The notes under the pieces are model-generated. The model saw only the letters and a list, made by a program, of their open reading frames with translations, searched no databases and was not told the origin of the DNA. Source: Gnetum montanum (lineage: Eukaryota; Streptophyta; Gnetopsida; Gnetales; Gnetaceae). Taken from it: 64,000 nucleotides of DNA. Shown here in pieces: positions 25,216 through 38,170 of this stretch. Within the stretch, counting starts at the first letter, position 1; every line of letters begins with the position of its first letter. Both the position numbers and the translations under genes were made by a program. The stretch spans positions 322,761 through 386,760 of the forward strand of contig MNCI01010180.1 in the NCBI GenBank assembly GCA_015680685.1, written 5' to 3'.

Positions 25216-25559
25216 GCGCCTGTTCCGTCGTTGGTTTGGTAGGACGCCGTGGGAACTAGCCACCCAACAACGGAATTATGTACACAGTAGCCTTGAAACC
25301 GTTCACCACTACGACGCCATTTTCCGTGCTTCCTCTCAGCCTCTATGTTCCGTGCACGTCTCCCAGGTTTCCCCCGTCATGTCTTGGATACCAAATTCAC
25401 ATTTCATATTTCTACTAACCTCCAACCTTACTTCACTTGCCGCATCACACACAAGTTAACTTTACATCATAAAGTCCTGCATTGCTTTTTAATTTTCTGT
25501 TTCCTTAGCTGCCTACAGGGAAAAGTATGATTTGGGTATATCTTTCCAGGTTTTTAGGT
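25216..25559. other. Upstream region of the GDSL gene
   Basis: Low-copy DNA between the promoter and the end of the LINE. No ORF or element that I can support. Confidence 0.4.
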
Positions 25560-26652
25560 TTAGATCTGAGGGGAAAAAAAAAGATGAGGCCTTACCTTTA
25601 TTGAGAAGCACCATCATAAGTTTCATTTCTTATTAAAGGATTTCTTGTAAACAGAGAGAAAACTCTCTCTAAACACTAAAGAACACATCGATAAAAATTA
25701 ATCAACAAATAACAATAAAAACCAAAAGCTTCACATTTTTAGTCTCTATAAAAAGAAAATAATTCTATTATAAATATATTAATTATTCAGCTTTTATTAA
25801 GAGCTTTTTTGTTTAAAGTTGTAGTTGAAAAGAAACATCTTTGAGAATATGACATTAACTCCTAAAAAGAGAGGTTAGAGGTTATAGTTATGTTTTTGCT
25901 ACTTGAAAATAAATACACCTTGAAGCTTCCAAATACAGTAGAGAATAACGGGTTGAAGACACTTTCAAATAGAAAGAAATGAAGTAGACAAGGTGTGTTG
26001 ATCACCTAGAATGATTCTATTAATACTTGGTTGAAAGTTATTACAAATTTTAGATGTTCATTTCTAAGCCTACTGTGTAAGAAGATTAAAGAAAAAACTA
26101 TGAGAAAAAGAGTCTTTACTTTTACAAAGAGGATATTGAGGAGAGATAATTATCATATGCTTAAGATGAGTACCAATAGGAAGACCTTGATGAATAAAAT
26201 AGTATAAAAAATACACATTTTTTAAATGTAAGAGATCCTCAAATATCTTTCATTTTGATAATCTAAAAGTATGGTGATAATCGCATGTTTTAGTCCTTGT
26301 TGAATTTGTTATGAATAAAGGCATTCTTTGAAATAATCTTATATGAAACTTTGGAGTTAAAAAAATACATTTTCCATCTTTCCAAAAAATATTAGAAAAG
26401 CTGATGCAAACTATTGTTAACTTTAAATACATTCTCAAGATCAAAAATTAATTTTTCAAAATAATTTTTTCTCTTTCAATTCAAATCATAGAGGCTAAAA
26501 GCCTGTTTCCATGTATTCCATCTTTCATGCATATGTAGATAGGAAATTGTAGCAAGAACAACCTTGTTCTAAGTGTTACACAATCTAGATGCATTAGTAA
26601 CCTAAGCTCCTTTATTAAAAGGAAGCCACCATGGGTTAATTTCAATACTTAC
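25560..26652 (-). mobile_element. LINE (L1 type), 3' part, decayed
   Basis: Minus-strand translation in broken frames gives the C-terminal, post-RT part of an L1 ORF2 (segments such as VLATISYLHMHERWNTWKQA and NSKVSYKIISKNAF), followed by AT-rich sequence with CTCAATAAAGGTAAGGCC near the low end. It adjoins element C at the CTTAC target duplication; the interrupted sequence resumes at 52794. The exact 3' end (around 25580) is uncertain and no A-tail is seen. Confidence 0.6.
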
Positions 26653-27491
26653 TGATGAGCGACGAGGTACCCCTATGCTCAACCATATGAATCATAGGCA
26701 TTCATGTGTGATTCGATCGAATTTCGCAAACTTTAATTACCAAGTACGCTAGAGCTAAATGGTGAGTTCATGTTGTCTGTTTGTTGTCTTCCCAATCTCA
26801 CTTGTGAAATGCAAGTGTATGGCTAAGTGTGATTGAGGCATAAGATTTTTATCATTTTATGTTTTATCAATTTGATAGCCTAAAACAATAATGAAAGTGA
26901 GAGTAATTAAATGTTAAGTGAACTATTATCTAATCTAACCCAACACAAGTAACTGTCCCCATTTCTCGGACACATCTTGAACTTCATGTAAACACTGCTA
27001 GGTTGTCAAACACTAACCGTTTCTGAGCTACCAAGTGTCACATGTATGTTCAAAGGGGTTGTGATTGTGTATTTTAATTAGTTGCTCAATTAATCAAAGT
27101 TAATTGCTGAATGAATAACATTAAATGTGAATTGCATGAAATCATGATATATGAATGCATAAAGAAATAAAGTCTCAAGTGTTGTAAGGATGAATCAAAG
27201 AGTTCATCTTTATTGCCAACACAATGGTGTGTTCAAGTACATCAATGTTTGAATAAAGATCCGATTACACTTAGACCTCCTATTGTGGGCACTTGGAAAA
27301 TATTCTAACTCTCGAATGAACAAACTACAAGAATTTTGCTACTTGACTTCAAAAACTACTCCTGAATTATGTGTCCAAGGGCTGTATTTATAGGCCCAAG
27401 AGTATCTTGTGATATCGCATGCCTGATATCGCATCTTGGGCCATGATATCATGTACCTGATATTAGGGCTCATGTAAAACATGATTCGTCG
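26653..27491 (-). repeat. Element C 3' LTR
   Basis: Pairs with 51943-52793. Palindromes around GATATC lie at about 27408-27470. It ends in TCG where the partner has TCA. Confidence 0.9.
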
Positions 27492-27503
27492 TACCCCTAC
27501 AAT
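27492..27503 (-). other. Polypurine tract, element C
   Basis: Minus strand ATTGTAGGGGTA, a slightly degraded form of the GTGGGGGTA core. Confidence 0.65.
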
Positions 27504-28990
27504 TGAATGAAAACTTGTTTGCAAGTATAGAAGAAGAGGAACAAGTCTCTTACAAAATATATTAGGAGGTATGGAATGTTTGATTGATATGTAGAGTGAC
27601 ATAGAGGAAACAGACAAATACAGAAGTGCCCAAGCATACATCATTACAATTATGTACAAAATTAGGTGTTCATGACAATAGGAAAGAACAACCTCGGATT
27701 CGATGAACATCGAAATCCTCTTGGAAATAGGAGAATGAGGGAGAGGTAGAAGAGATCCAACAATCATGAAAAATCTCTCATGAGTGATATTGTTGCATCA
27801 TCCTTGGTGAAGATAGTCCCACTTGTAGTCCATGATCCCCACTACAGTCACAACAAAATCAAGGATTAATATATAAAATGTAACACATAGTGGTTCAATA
27901 CCTTGTCTCGTTAGTGATTTTATCTAGCTAAGTTATGATTGTGGTAGATTGATTACTTGATAATGTTAGTGGGAAGATTGACAAATAGGTGAAGTAAGAA
28001 AAGCGGTCCATAAAATTTAGAAAAATCTTAACACAAGGAATACTAAAAAGAGGGTATCAAAATTTACAACAATAAAAAGAAAGTATTAACTAAAAATAGT
28101 TGTGAAGGTGCACACAATTGGATGACATTAATGGGGTAAATAAAAAGAATTCAATTGTAAAAATGTCTAAGGTTAAAAAACTTAACTTAAACAAACCAAA
28201 AGATATGCAAGTGGGTCCTCCCCAAAGCAAGCACAAGCTTGCCCTTGCATAACTTCAAACCAAGGAGTCCATGGGCATCGTGCATGATTAATGGTTATGA
28301 AAGCTTAAGTACAAAAATCCAAAAGTAACTGACTAAAAATCCCAACACATCAAACCAGAACATTGAATCAAAACATGAAACCAGTAGTGAGGTGAGGCAT
28401 GAAAAACATAGATGAATGAGAGAGAGAATGGAATGGAGTTCCTAATTATGGTCACATGAATTCCCTTGTGGAGTTTGTGATTAAATAACTTGGTAAGATC
28501 CATTGTTAGTCTAGACCAGAACCAACTACTTTCAGTGACTTTACATTGACATTCTAATACTAGTCCATTCCCTGAGACACAAGAATGCTCTCACAAAACA
28601 ACCACCATTCCAAATTGGAGAAGAAGTAGGAAGTGAGAAAGGGCCTTAATTAGAGGAGACAAGACAAGTCCCATAACTAGTTCTTGTAGCCCTTTTATTT
28701 GGTCTAAGGGGTGTGCTTTGAATTTTCATATTTATTTATTTATTTTAAATGGGAACCACACCATGCAAAGACCCATGCATTTTCACATTTTTTTTGTGTG
28801 ATGAGGGCCACACCATGCAAGGACTTATTTGACTTCTTATTATAGAATGACATAGAATGGTGAGAAGTTCATGAGAACACCCCCACACATAGGAAAATGA
28901 AAAAACATGAAGAATACTATTTGATTCCTTCCCAGTTCTAGAAACTACATCAGTCACAAATTTATTAAGGTTGTATTAATGAAAAAGGGA
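27504..28990 (-). other. Element C 3' region and first part of its spacer
   Basis: An acceptor-like TTGTGACTGTAG (about 27842-27853) precedes a short decayed 3' ORF region that has lost most of the MAPKR-type ORF; an open stretch at 27339-27767 runs on into the LTR and is not a credible gene. Above it is the conserved spacer with the hairpin at 28204-28251. Element D interrupts at 28990; the spacer resumes at 38919. Confidence 0.6.
28204..28251 (-). other. Conserved spacer hairpin, element C copy
   Basis: The arms TATGCAAG and CTTGCATA pair over 8 bp. Inside is a second hairpin GCAAGC-TTGT-GCTTGC, followed by TTTGGGGAGGACCC. Confidence 0.7.
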
Positions 28991-29846
28991 GGATGAGTGG
29001 CAAGGTACCCCTACACTCAACCATATGAATATGAGCGTTACACGCACAATCCGGTCAAACTTCGCAGACTAAGTACCTACACGCCTTATGGAACTCCTAA
29101 GGTTAATCATTTGTTGTCTTCCCAGACTTACTTGTATTTGTCATGATTGTATGGTTAAGTAAGTCTAAGGTATGTGATTTTTATGTCTTTTATGTTTTAT
29201 CACCTATGCTTAATAAGGTAAAGGGTAAAGAAACTAAGTAACTAACTTTAACTAACTAAGTTCTAATGCCTAGCATCAGTATCCATTCCCACTTTCCGTT
29301 CACATCCTGAGCTGATGCAACCTTCTAGGATTACCAAACGCTATTCGTTGTTGGGATTACCAAGCGTAATGCACATGCTTGAAGCGCTCATATTGAATGC
29401 ACTTAGGAGTGTTGAGGGTTGAGAGAGATTAATTAGCTAATAAAGAATTTAAATGATGAACAATAAATAACAATAATTAAAGTCCTATTTAGCTTAGTCC
29501 ATGCACTGCAAGGTTTATCCAATAGTTCATCTTTATTGTCGTACACAAACTTGTGCTCAGGTACAATATTTGCTCGAATAAAGATCCGTTTACTTTGGAG
29601 TTCCTATTGCGGGCACATGGAAATTATTCTATCTCTAGAGAGGTAAAATTGCTAGACTTTTGCTAAGGGTCTAGATCTAGATTAGAAACAAGGGAGAGCT
29701 ACTTCTTATTTATAAAAATGGTTGCGGATTGCGATATTGCATACTCGATATCACAGGAAAGACATGATATCGGGTACAATACATCACGTACGCGATATCA
29801 CAGTGAGGACATGATATCACGGCCCATGCGATATCGCGTCCCATCA
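28991..29846 (-). repeat. Element D 3' LTR
   Basis: 856 bp. The plus edge is GGATGAG where TGATGAG is expected; the target duplication confirms the boundary. TATAAATA on the minus strand lies at 29707-29714, with GATATC palindromes at about 29733-29840, immediately upstream in the transcription sense. Confidence 0.9.
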
Positions 29847-29857
29847 TACCCACATGA
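29847..29857 (-). other. Polypurine tract, element D
   Basis: Minus strand TCATGTGGGTA. Shorter G run than in the other elements. Confidence 0.5.
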
Positions 29858-31739
29858 TTGAATAAAAACTCATCCTCAAGTTCCTTACAAAATATTGGGA
29901 AGGTATGGGATTATTAACGTGAATGGAACTAATGGTGAATGGGACGACATGTGAACAGATCATCATTTTAGAACATGACAAAACAGGTGTTCACAACAAC
30001 AAGAGTGAACACTTTATACATTTGACATCAAGCCTTATTTGGTAGCTGAGAAAGAGAGAGAGAGAAAGAAGTTTTGCTGTTGCCAATGCCAAGATTGTGC
30101 CTTTTTTTGTCCATCCATAAGCACGGCATCCATCTCGTTCCTTGCATAGATGCTTCGACATTGATTCATTCCAAGTGTTCCCTCCAGATCCAATCTATTG
30201 TTGTATGATTGCCATCTACACACACAACATAGTCTTTATATTAGCAAGGGTAAATGAATCACAATGCAGTGGATACCTTGCTTCGGTGAAAGGTCCATTG
30301 GCTAAGTTGTGATATGACTGAGATGGGTCTGGAGATATATTCATGGTAACTACCGAAGGTGTAGGGGTTAGGAGAAAATCGAAAAAATTGGGTCCGAACC
30401 CCCATGACTAAGAGCGAACCCCCGGTAGCAATAGAATGGAGAAAGAATAAGAAACAAGAAAGATGGAGAAAAAGAAACAACTATAACGTCGATGAAATGG
30501 ATGTCAAGATGGAAATGAACAAAATAGAGTGGATTGCAAAAATGTTAAGGGAAAAAATTTAACTGGTGTACCAAATAGGAATGCCAGTGGATCCTCCCCA
30601 AAGCAGGCTCATGCCCTTAATGCCCTGACAATCTCACATTCAAAGAGTTCGTAGGCTCTAGGAATGTCTTTTGGAAAAAGAGTTAAAGTACTAACCACAA
30701 GAATTTACCAACAAGAAAACAATGCATCAACCAAAATATACACTAATGATACAACCAGCAATGAGGTGAACAATGGAGGAAGAATGATGGAAAGAAGAGA
30801 ATGGAATGGAATCTCAAGAACAAGGTGGTGTACAACCCCTTGTGTATTTAGTGATTAATATAACTTAGTAGATCCCATTCCAAGTCTGGCCTCAAACAAA
30901 CCACTTCCAGTGACTTCGCATTAATACATTCGGCTGACCTATCCTCTTGAAGTAACAAGAATGTCTCCACCAAAGAGTCACCAACATTTTGACGAAGCAA
31001 AAGATGAGATAGGAAACAAGGAAGGGCCTTAGTTAGAGGGAACATTTTTATTTTGAGTTCCATAACCAGTGCTTGTAGCCCAAATGATTATTTCTTTTAA
31101 GGGATGTGCTTTGAATTCTCACTGTGTGTTTTTTTATTTTTTGTGTTTATACGTGAGAACCACACCATGCAAAGATGTTGTTATTTTTATTAGCTCAGCT
31201 TCCTGATAATGGAGCAATGTCGAAATAGGAAGGAAAACTTAAGAAGAAAACATCCAAGCACCCAAGAGAATGGCCAACACAAATGCATCAAATCCCCTTG
31301 AAGTCACACCCTTTTCAATCCTTGAGTCTTTCCTTAGTTTGAGAAATGCCCAGTCACCAATTCGTTGATAGTTCTTGTTATTTTGAAGAAAGGGACTATA
31401 CATTTCCAAGCCAAGAGAGACCATAGAAATTTATGGATGTATGGGTGAAGTGAACTCATTGCCTATCATATCAAAAGAACCATACCTTAGTATCAACATC
31501 GTAACTTAAAGGTAAAAACCAAACATTAGCAACCAATAGAAAAATGGTTCATACCATCTTTAATAGCACTTATTAGGTGACAAAATTAACAAAATGGATA
31601 AGACACACATACACAAAAATAAAAGAAAAAATATGAATGATGTTGTAAAACAAAAACAAGAAAAGTTAAAGAAATTTGTAAAACAAAAATGTGCAAAACA
31701 AAAATGTGTAAAACAAAAATGTGCAAAACAAAAACTTAA
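29858..31739 (-). other. Element D spacer and reduced 3' region
   Basis: The collinear spacer (about 30560-31520) is followed in the transcription sense by an acceptor-like GTGTGTGTAG (30216-30225) and an ATG at 30215 that runs into a stop after six codons. The MAPKR-type ORF is not recognisable. The hairpin copy is at 30582-30630. Confidence 0.6.
30582..30630 (-). other. Conserved spacer hairpin, element D copy
   Basis: The arms TGTCAG and CTGGCA pair over 6 bp with one G-T wobble. The loop has CCTGCTTTGGGGAGGATCC. The most divergent of the six copies. Confidence 0.5.
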
Positions 31740-34700
31740 AAGATCTGAGGGCCCTGAATGATCAGCATAGGTGGCCATCTCCCCCATGACTGAATTGCAT
31801 GGGAGAGATTCGAGATAAGGAGAGTGGTTGTCTGTTATCAGACGTGTAATTTGCACTGGTTGTTCTTGGTTCATGGAAGGGTTTGGTTTGTTACACATTA
31901 ACCAGTAATCTCTTATCAGGGCTTTCAGGCTTGTATATTGTCATGGCTTTCAAGGGAAAGGTTGTATGAATAATGTAGGATCCTTCCCATAGTGTTTGAA
32001 ATTTTGTACATTATGGTACATGTGTGGGGTTCCAATAAAGGACCTTCTCTCCTGGTTGGTACTTAACCCTCCAAATTCTTAAGTCATGACGTTGTTTATT
32101 ATGTGTCTTATGCAACTCATTTGATGACAGAGCAACCAATCTATTCTTGTCTAGCACGTTTAGAGCTACCAATCTTTGTTTTTGTGCTAGGTCAAGGTCA
32201 AGGTGGAGGTCACATGCCATGGATAGTGTACAGAGCTCATTTTGTACTAGGAGCTTTGGAAGTTTTCCGTATACTAGCTCATAGGGAGAGTAGCTTGTGG
32301 GGAGTTTCCAAGTGGAGTAGTACACCAAGAGATCATCGTTCAGTTTCATGCTCCAGTCTTGCCTAAATTTGCTAATTTTTCTTGTTAATATTCTTGTAAT
32401 CTCCTGATTAGTGACCTCAGCTTGGCCATTAGCTTGGGGGTGATAAGGTGTGATCAATTTATGTTCAACCCCTAAGCGTTGCATCAACTTGCAAAAGGTT
32501 GCACCTGTAAAATGTGTTCCATTATCAGAGATGAGTGCACGTGGCACAACAAGCCTGTTTACAATTTGTTGTTGTACAAATCATGTAGCCATAGATGATG
32601 TGTAGTCTATTACAGTAGCTGCTTCAGCCCATTTGGTTAAATAGTCAACAAAAAAATGGTATAAGCTTTCTCATTGGACATCGGTGTAATGGGCCCCATA
32701 AAATCTATTCCTCAAATGTCGAAGGGTTCCAAAGGTTGAATACATTATTGTGGATCCTCCATTCTAGTATTCATTCCACCATCATGTTGACAACACTCAT
32801 AGGATTGGAAAAATTGATGGGAATCCCAAAATAATGTTGGCCAGTAATATCCTGCAAGCAAGATCTTAATGGTTGTTCGTCTCCCTACATAGTGGCCCAC
32901 ACAGGGACCCTCATGAGCATCTTGGAGAACTCTTAATTGATCCTCATCAGGCACACACCATCGAACCAAGCCATCAGGAAAAACTTTATAAAGTTGTCCC
33001 TTGATTTCCATGAAGTACTTGGTTTTATGAAGAAGCTGTTGCTTCTTCCTAAAGTCCAACCCCAGTGGTGTTTGTTGGGAAAGGAGATAAGTTAGAATGC
33101 TACTATACCAATTTGTTCCCATGGGTTGGTTATTCACTACACTGGAAAAGAGGGTTTCATCAAGAAAGTGATTAGATACAACATATTCGTCCTCTTTGTT
33201 GTCCTAGTGCAACCGAGATAAGTGATCTGTGACTACATTCTCGATGCCCTTTTAGTCTAATTTTGTTAAGTCGAACTCCTGAAGGATTACCAACCAACGT
33301 ATGATATGAGGGCTAACCATTGGCTTGTTCATGAGGAACCTAATTGCACTATGATCTGTATGAATATACACTTTGTAGCTTAACACATAGTGCCTAAATT
33401 TTTCTAGTGCAAACACTACAACCATTAATTCCTTTTCCATAGTTGTGTAGTTGAGTTGTGCACCAGTGATAGTCTTACTTGCATAGTGGATGTAATAAGG
33501 ACATTTTTTTTATCTAACTGTGTCAGTACGGCTCCTAAGGCATAATTAGATGCATCGATCAGGATGTGGAATGGTCTAGACTAGTCAGGGGCTTGTAGAA
33601 TGGGAGTTTCCACAAGCCTCTATTTTAGAGTTTGGAATGCTCATTCACATTCCCTGGTCCATTCGAATGGGCATCCTTCTTTGTTAATTCCACCAATGGT
33701 TTGGCAATTTTGGAGAAGTTCTCAATGAATCTTTTGTAGTAGCCAATGTGTCCAACGAATGAATGAATGTCTTTGACAGTTTCGGGTTGTTGGGTGATTC
33801 CTTGGATGAATTTAACCTTTTCTAGGTCTACCTCTATTCCTGATTGTGAAATATTATGCCCCAGTACTACGCCCTCTTGAACCATCAGATGGCTTTTTTG
33901 CTAGTTGAGCTTTAGGTTGGTTTCAACACATCGTTTCAGTACTTGCTCGAATCGGTCTAGGGCTTGATCAAAGCTTGTCCCATAAGTGGAGAAGTCATCC
34001 ACAAAGACTTCTACTTCGTTCCCTATCTTCTGTTGAAATATGCTTAGAACTAAACGTTGAAACGTGGCGGGAGCATTGCACAAGCCAAATGGCATTTACT
34101 TATATGCAAACATTCCCCAGGGACTGGTGAATGTTGTTTTGGCTTAATCTTCTAGTGCTATTCATTTTTGATTATATCCACTATATCCATCTAGAAAACT
34201 ATAATAGCGATGCCCTGCTATAGTGTCTAAGACTTGGTCAACGAACGACAATGGGAAATGATCTTTAAATGTTGCCATGTTTAGTAGCCTAAAATCTATA
34301 CACACCCTCCATTGAGCTCCCTTCTTAGGCACAATTACTAGAGGACTAACCCATTCGCTATCTGCAATGGGGTATATGAACCCAGCCTTAAGAAGTTGCT
34401 CTATCTCTTCTTTTACTATCTATTTCAATTTTGGGTTCAATTGCCTCTACGATTGTTTGTGAGGCTTCATGGAGGGGTCCATGTAAATCCTATGCTAGCA
34501 TATCCTAGGATCTATTCTGGTTAATTTAGGGTATGACTAGGCAAAGGCTATTGACCATTTATTTATCACCTTTAGCAATCTCTCTTTTTTCTTGGGAACA
34601 AGCTTCGCGTTGATGATTACCAGTTTTCCATTTTAAAGGATCATGTATTCCAAATTAGTGGGCAATGATTTTAGATCTAGGGGATCTTGTCTAAATTCCT

Positions 34701-36063
34701 TAGGAATCTCCAACTTCCCCCAGTTAATTTTTTCAAAGTTAAGGGCTGGAAGTTGGCAATGAACTTGCTCTAGTATGTCTATGATTTCAATGTAAGCACT
34801 AGTTATCCCCTCAGTTAGTTTCATGCATGTTATCAAGTTTCTCTCTTGATCAGCCATCAGCCACTGGGTGTTTTCTTGTTGTGTGGCTGCTGCATATAGG
34901 CACTTTTGTATGTCAATATCTTGTGCACACCGATTGCATGCAGACAATGTTAAACTTGGCATCACCCATGATTTCTGTACGCAATGGCACCCTGTGTCAC
35001 TATATGCAATGCATGGAACTTTCTTCTTCTCAATCTTTCGAAAATTATTTTTCTTGGATATTTCTAGGGAAAGATTGTGGATTCCTAGGCATGCATCTAT
35101 TGTACTCAGCCATGCCCTTCCCATTATTATTGGGAAATCCCCTTTGTCATTATTTATTTGGATCACTAGGAAATCAGCTGGGTATGACCAACCACCTATG
35201 GTGGTAACAATGTCCTCAACCTATCCCAAAGGGATAGTGATGGACTGGTTAGCCAGCTCTAAGTGAATATTGCTCTTCTTGAGTGGAGGTAGGTTCCAAG
35301 TTTTATACAATTCTTATGAGATTAAGTTGACTCTGGAGCCTGAGTCAAGAAGAGCCTTATGAGGTTCATTCCCAGCGACTTGGAGATAAATTAGGGGGCT
35401 TCTAGGATCAGATAATTTCTTGGGAAGGTGGCCTACCTTAATCTAGTTAGTGACAGTATGTGTTAACATAACCGTGTGCATTGGGCATAATTTTTGATTT
35501 GAAGGGGGTCCCGAAACTGTATTTGGTATGGAGGTGTTTAAATGTTTAACTACTTGTGAGGGTGAGGGCTTAGTTGGATTGTTGGTTCTAAAGAAAGGTC
35601 TTTTGGCATAAGATTATCAGAACCAACTGAGAATTAAGGATTTGAAGCCCTCGTAATCCCTCATGACATTGGGTTGTTGCGGTTGAGTGGGAAATACCCT
35701 TGGCATTATTGGAGCCGTTGGTAGTGGAGCTACCGGCGTAAGAGGTGCGGATGGATTTGGAGGATGCTATGTCTTTGGTGTGTTTCTTGAAGGAGAAGGA
35801 GTCCTAAAATACTCCTGAACTTGGTAGTGACATTGTGGGATTATGTGACCCATAGAGTCACTTGGAGAAATCGACTACTACACATAATAGCCATACAAGT
35901 CTGGTTTCCGGTAAGGGTATTGTTGCCTAGGTGGTGGCATCCCCCATGACTGTGGGTCTTGCCACTGCTGATGTTGCCCAATAGGTTGTGGCAGAGTTCC
36001 ACTTGGATAATATGTTAACGGTTGGTGAAACTACCTTGGGTTACCTTGGGGATAAGGTAACCT
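31740..36063 (-). pseudogene. Element D pol: protease, RT, RNase H, integrase
   Basis: A proline-rich linker follows gag. The protease (about 34900-35480) shows KALLDSGSRVNLI with D-S-G, and further on DFPIIMGRAWLSTIDA. The RT (about 33620-34500) shows MPFGLCNAPATFQR and the catalytic FVDD (33994-34005). RNase H includes KELMVVVFALEKFRHY and TDHSAIRFLMNK (33252-33440). Integrase has a partly degraded zinc-binding region (GHYVGRRTTIKILLAGYYWP, ECCQ; 32745-33137) and the core with ISDNGTHFTG, YHPQANGQAE and its glutamate (32011-32547). A C-terminal tail ends near 31750. About ten stops or shifts interrupt the frame; the clean stretches run 60-180 codons. Confidence 0.9.
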
Positions 36064-38025
36064 TCAGGGTGCTTGCCGTCTATTAAGTCTTAGGTTGAGT
36101 GCATACACCCTGGACTCTTGTAGATGTGAGATTATTGGGAAACATCCTTTAGGATGGTCATATTGGTAGATCTCACATCCACTGTCATTGTCTGTATTGA
36201 AATCCACAACCTCATTGGTGATAGTCATTGTTCCCTTACCTTTGTCATGTGCATGGACTAAATCTCTTCTCTTTTTCTTATCATGGTCACTACTTCGTTC
36301 CTCCTTAGACTCCTCTACAATTTTTAGGAAAATTTCAATTGTACTATCTAAGGAGCTCCATATTTCATCTACCTTAGCTGACACTTCCATTTTTAATTTT
36401 TGAAGTGGCAAGGTTTTTCTATTCACCAACTCTTCGAGTGGTGACTCATCCTCCTCATTGCAGAATCTCACTCCCTTCTTGCGGAGGGAAGGATCATAGT
36501 TATACTCTTCCACACTTTCTCTTTTCCATAGCTCCCCTTCTTCTTTAGCTACTTACTCCAAAAATCGATGAATTTCATGGGATCTAAGTTCAGATAATCT
36601 TTCTTGGGCATATGTCTCAAGGTTTCTCCTAGTTTCATGTCTTAGCCCATCTACGAGGTGGCAGAGTTGATCCCGTTGTGCATAACCATGGCCCAGGCAA
36701 TGATGTAGAAATGCGTAATATTGGCCCATGGTAGCATCCAAGGGTTCATGATTACCCTACTTCCATCCTTGGATCTGTTTACACAAGTTGGACACTCTGG
36801 ACTACGTTTGGTATTTATCGTTAAACAATTCTAACATCATACTTCACCTCCTAATGGTTTCCGATTCTAAGGACTGGTACCAACTCTTTGCTTCTTTTAT
36901 GAGTGTCCTAGGAAACAACTTTAACTTCTTCCACTCATTTTCAATATTTTTCAAGGTGTAGGCATCGTGGAATGCTTGTAAGTGATTCTACAGATCAACA
37001 TTATATCCCCCCTAAAATCATGGGTTATTATTCATGTCTAGTCTCTTGATCCAGCTATCTTTCTGGTGCCTTGTAGGTATTCTCATAGCCTCCATAATGT
37101 CTAACATACTTCAGGTTGCTAGTAGGGGTTCATCATGATCATCTCTCTCATGACATCTATGATGCCTATGTGGTTCCCTAATTTCCCTTCTTTCATGCCT
37201 TGACTCTCTTGAATGCCCTCATCCTTGCTCTCGACTCTCTCATCAGGGTCTCTCATTTTGCTTATCCTTACCCTTATCCTCATGGTTGTGCTCTTTGTGA
37301 CTGCGTCCTGATGTGGAAGGAGAGGGTGAATGATGCGATGAAGGGGAAGAAGAAGGGGAACCATCACCATGACGATGTTTCTTACCTTCTCTTTGGTGGC
37401 TACAGCCCCGATCATGATGATGACTAGATTTTCTGCCTTTGTCATGTGTTTATGTTCCCTCATCAAACACTTGGTGTTCATGGGAATCAGAACCAGGGTT
37501 GTGAATCGTAGAATGTAGGCTCTGATACCCTACCTCCTCACCATCGTGAGGAGGGGGAACATCATTTTGTGGAAAACCTATTAAAATAGGTTTGCCACCC
37601 TTGATTTCGCTTATGACGGGTGAACCGCTATGGGGCCCCTTGCCCTTCAACAATGTATGGTAGCTCTCCTACCTCGAGTCCCTTAAATGTTGCACCGCTG
37701 TGGGATGGTAATCCCTTGTGTCATAATCTTTTGCAATGTATTCAGCATATAGCTATGTCATGCTTATCTGTGCAAGAGCATGAAGGAGCATGTTAGGGAC
37801 TACCCGATCTGGGGGTAACACTATGTTACCTTGCAAGTCTCGCCAACGTAGTTGTTCATCTTGATGGAGGATAAAGGTAAAATCAGGTATATACTCATCA
37901 TGATGAGTATACACCACCCGATATTCTTGAGGAACTGGCGAATCTGGGTTACGTGTGTTAGACTATAGACAGTCTCTTGTGTGATCCCTAGGTGGTGAAG
38001 TGCTTTTATGAGAAGAAGAAGACAT
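36064..38025 (-). pseudogene. Element D gag
   Basis: Start MSSSSHKSTSPPRDH, about 130 bp after the primer site. A serine/histidine-rich basic middle (37119-37430) precedes the retrotransposon-gag helical segment with LHHCLGHGYAQRDQLCHLVD (36553-36741), a charged coiled-coil-like stretch (36190-36510) and a knuckle CEIYQYDHPKGCF in which the second cysteine has become tyrosine. Stops and frameshifts are scattered. Confidence 0.8.
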
Positions 38026-38151
38026 TGTTATTTTGTCGGTGTGCTATTGACCGTTGTTTAAATTTTCTTCTGATTAATCCTAAGGGTTCGTTTAAGCTTC
38101 ACAACGATGTGGATGATTTCCTATGTTCTACTTAGTGCACAAACAACTTAG

Positions 38152-38169
38152 TCCCTAACAATGGCGCCA
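38152..38169 (-). other. Primer binding site, element D
   Basis: Minus strand TGGCGCCATTGTTAGGGA, 14 of 18 to the tRNA-Asp complement. Confidence 0.8.
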
Positions 38170-38170
38170 A

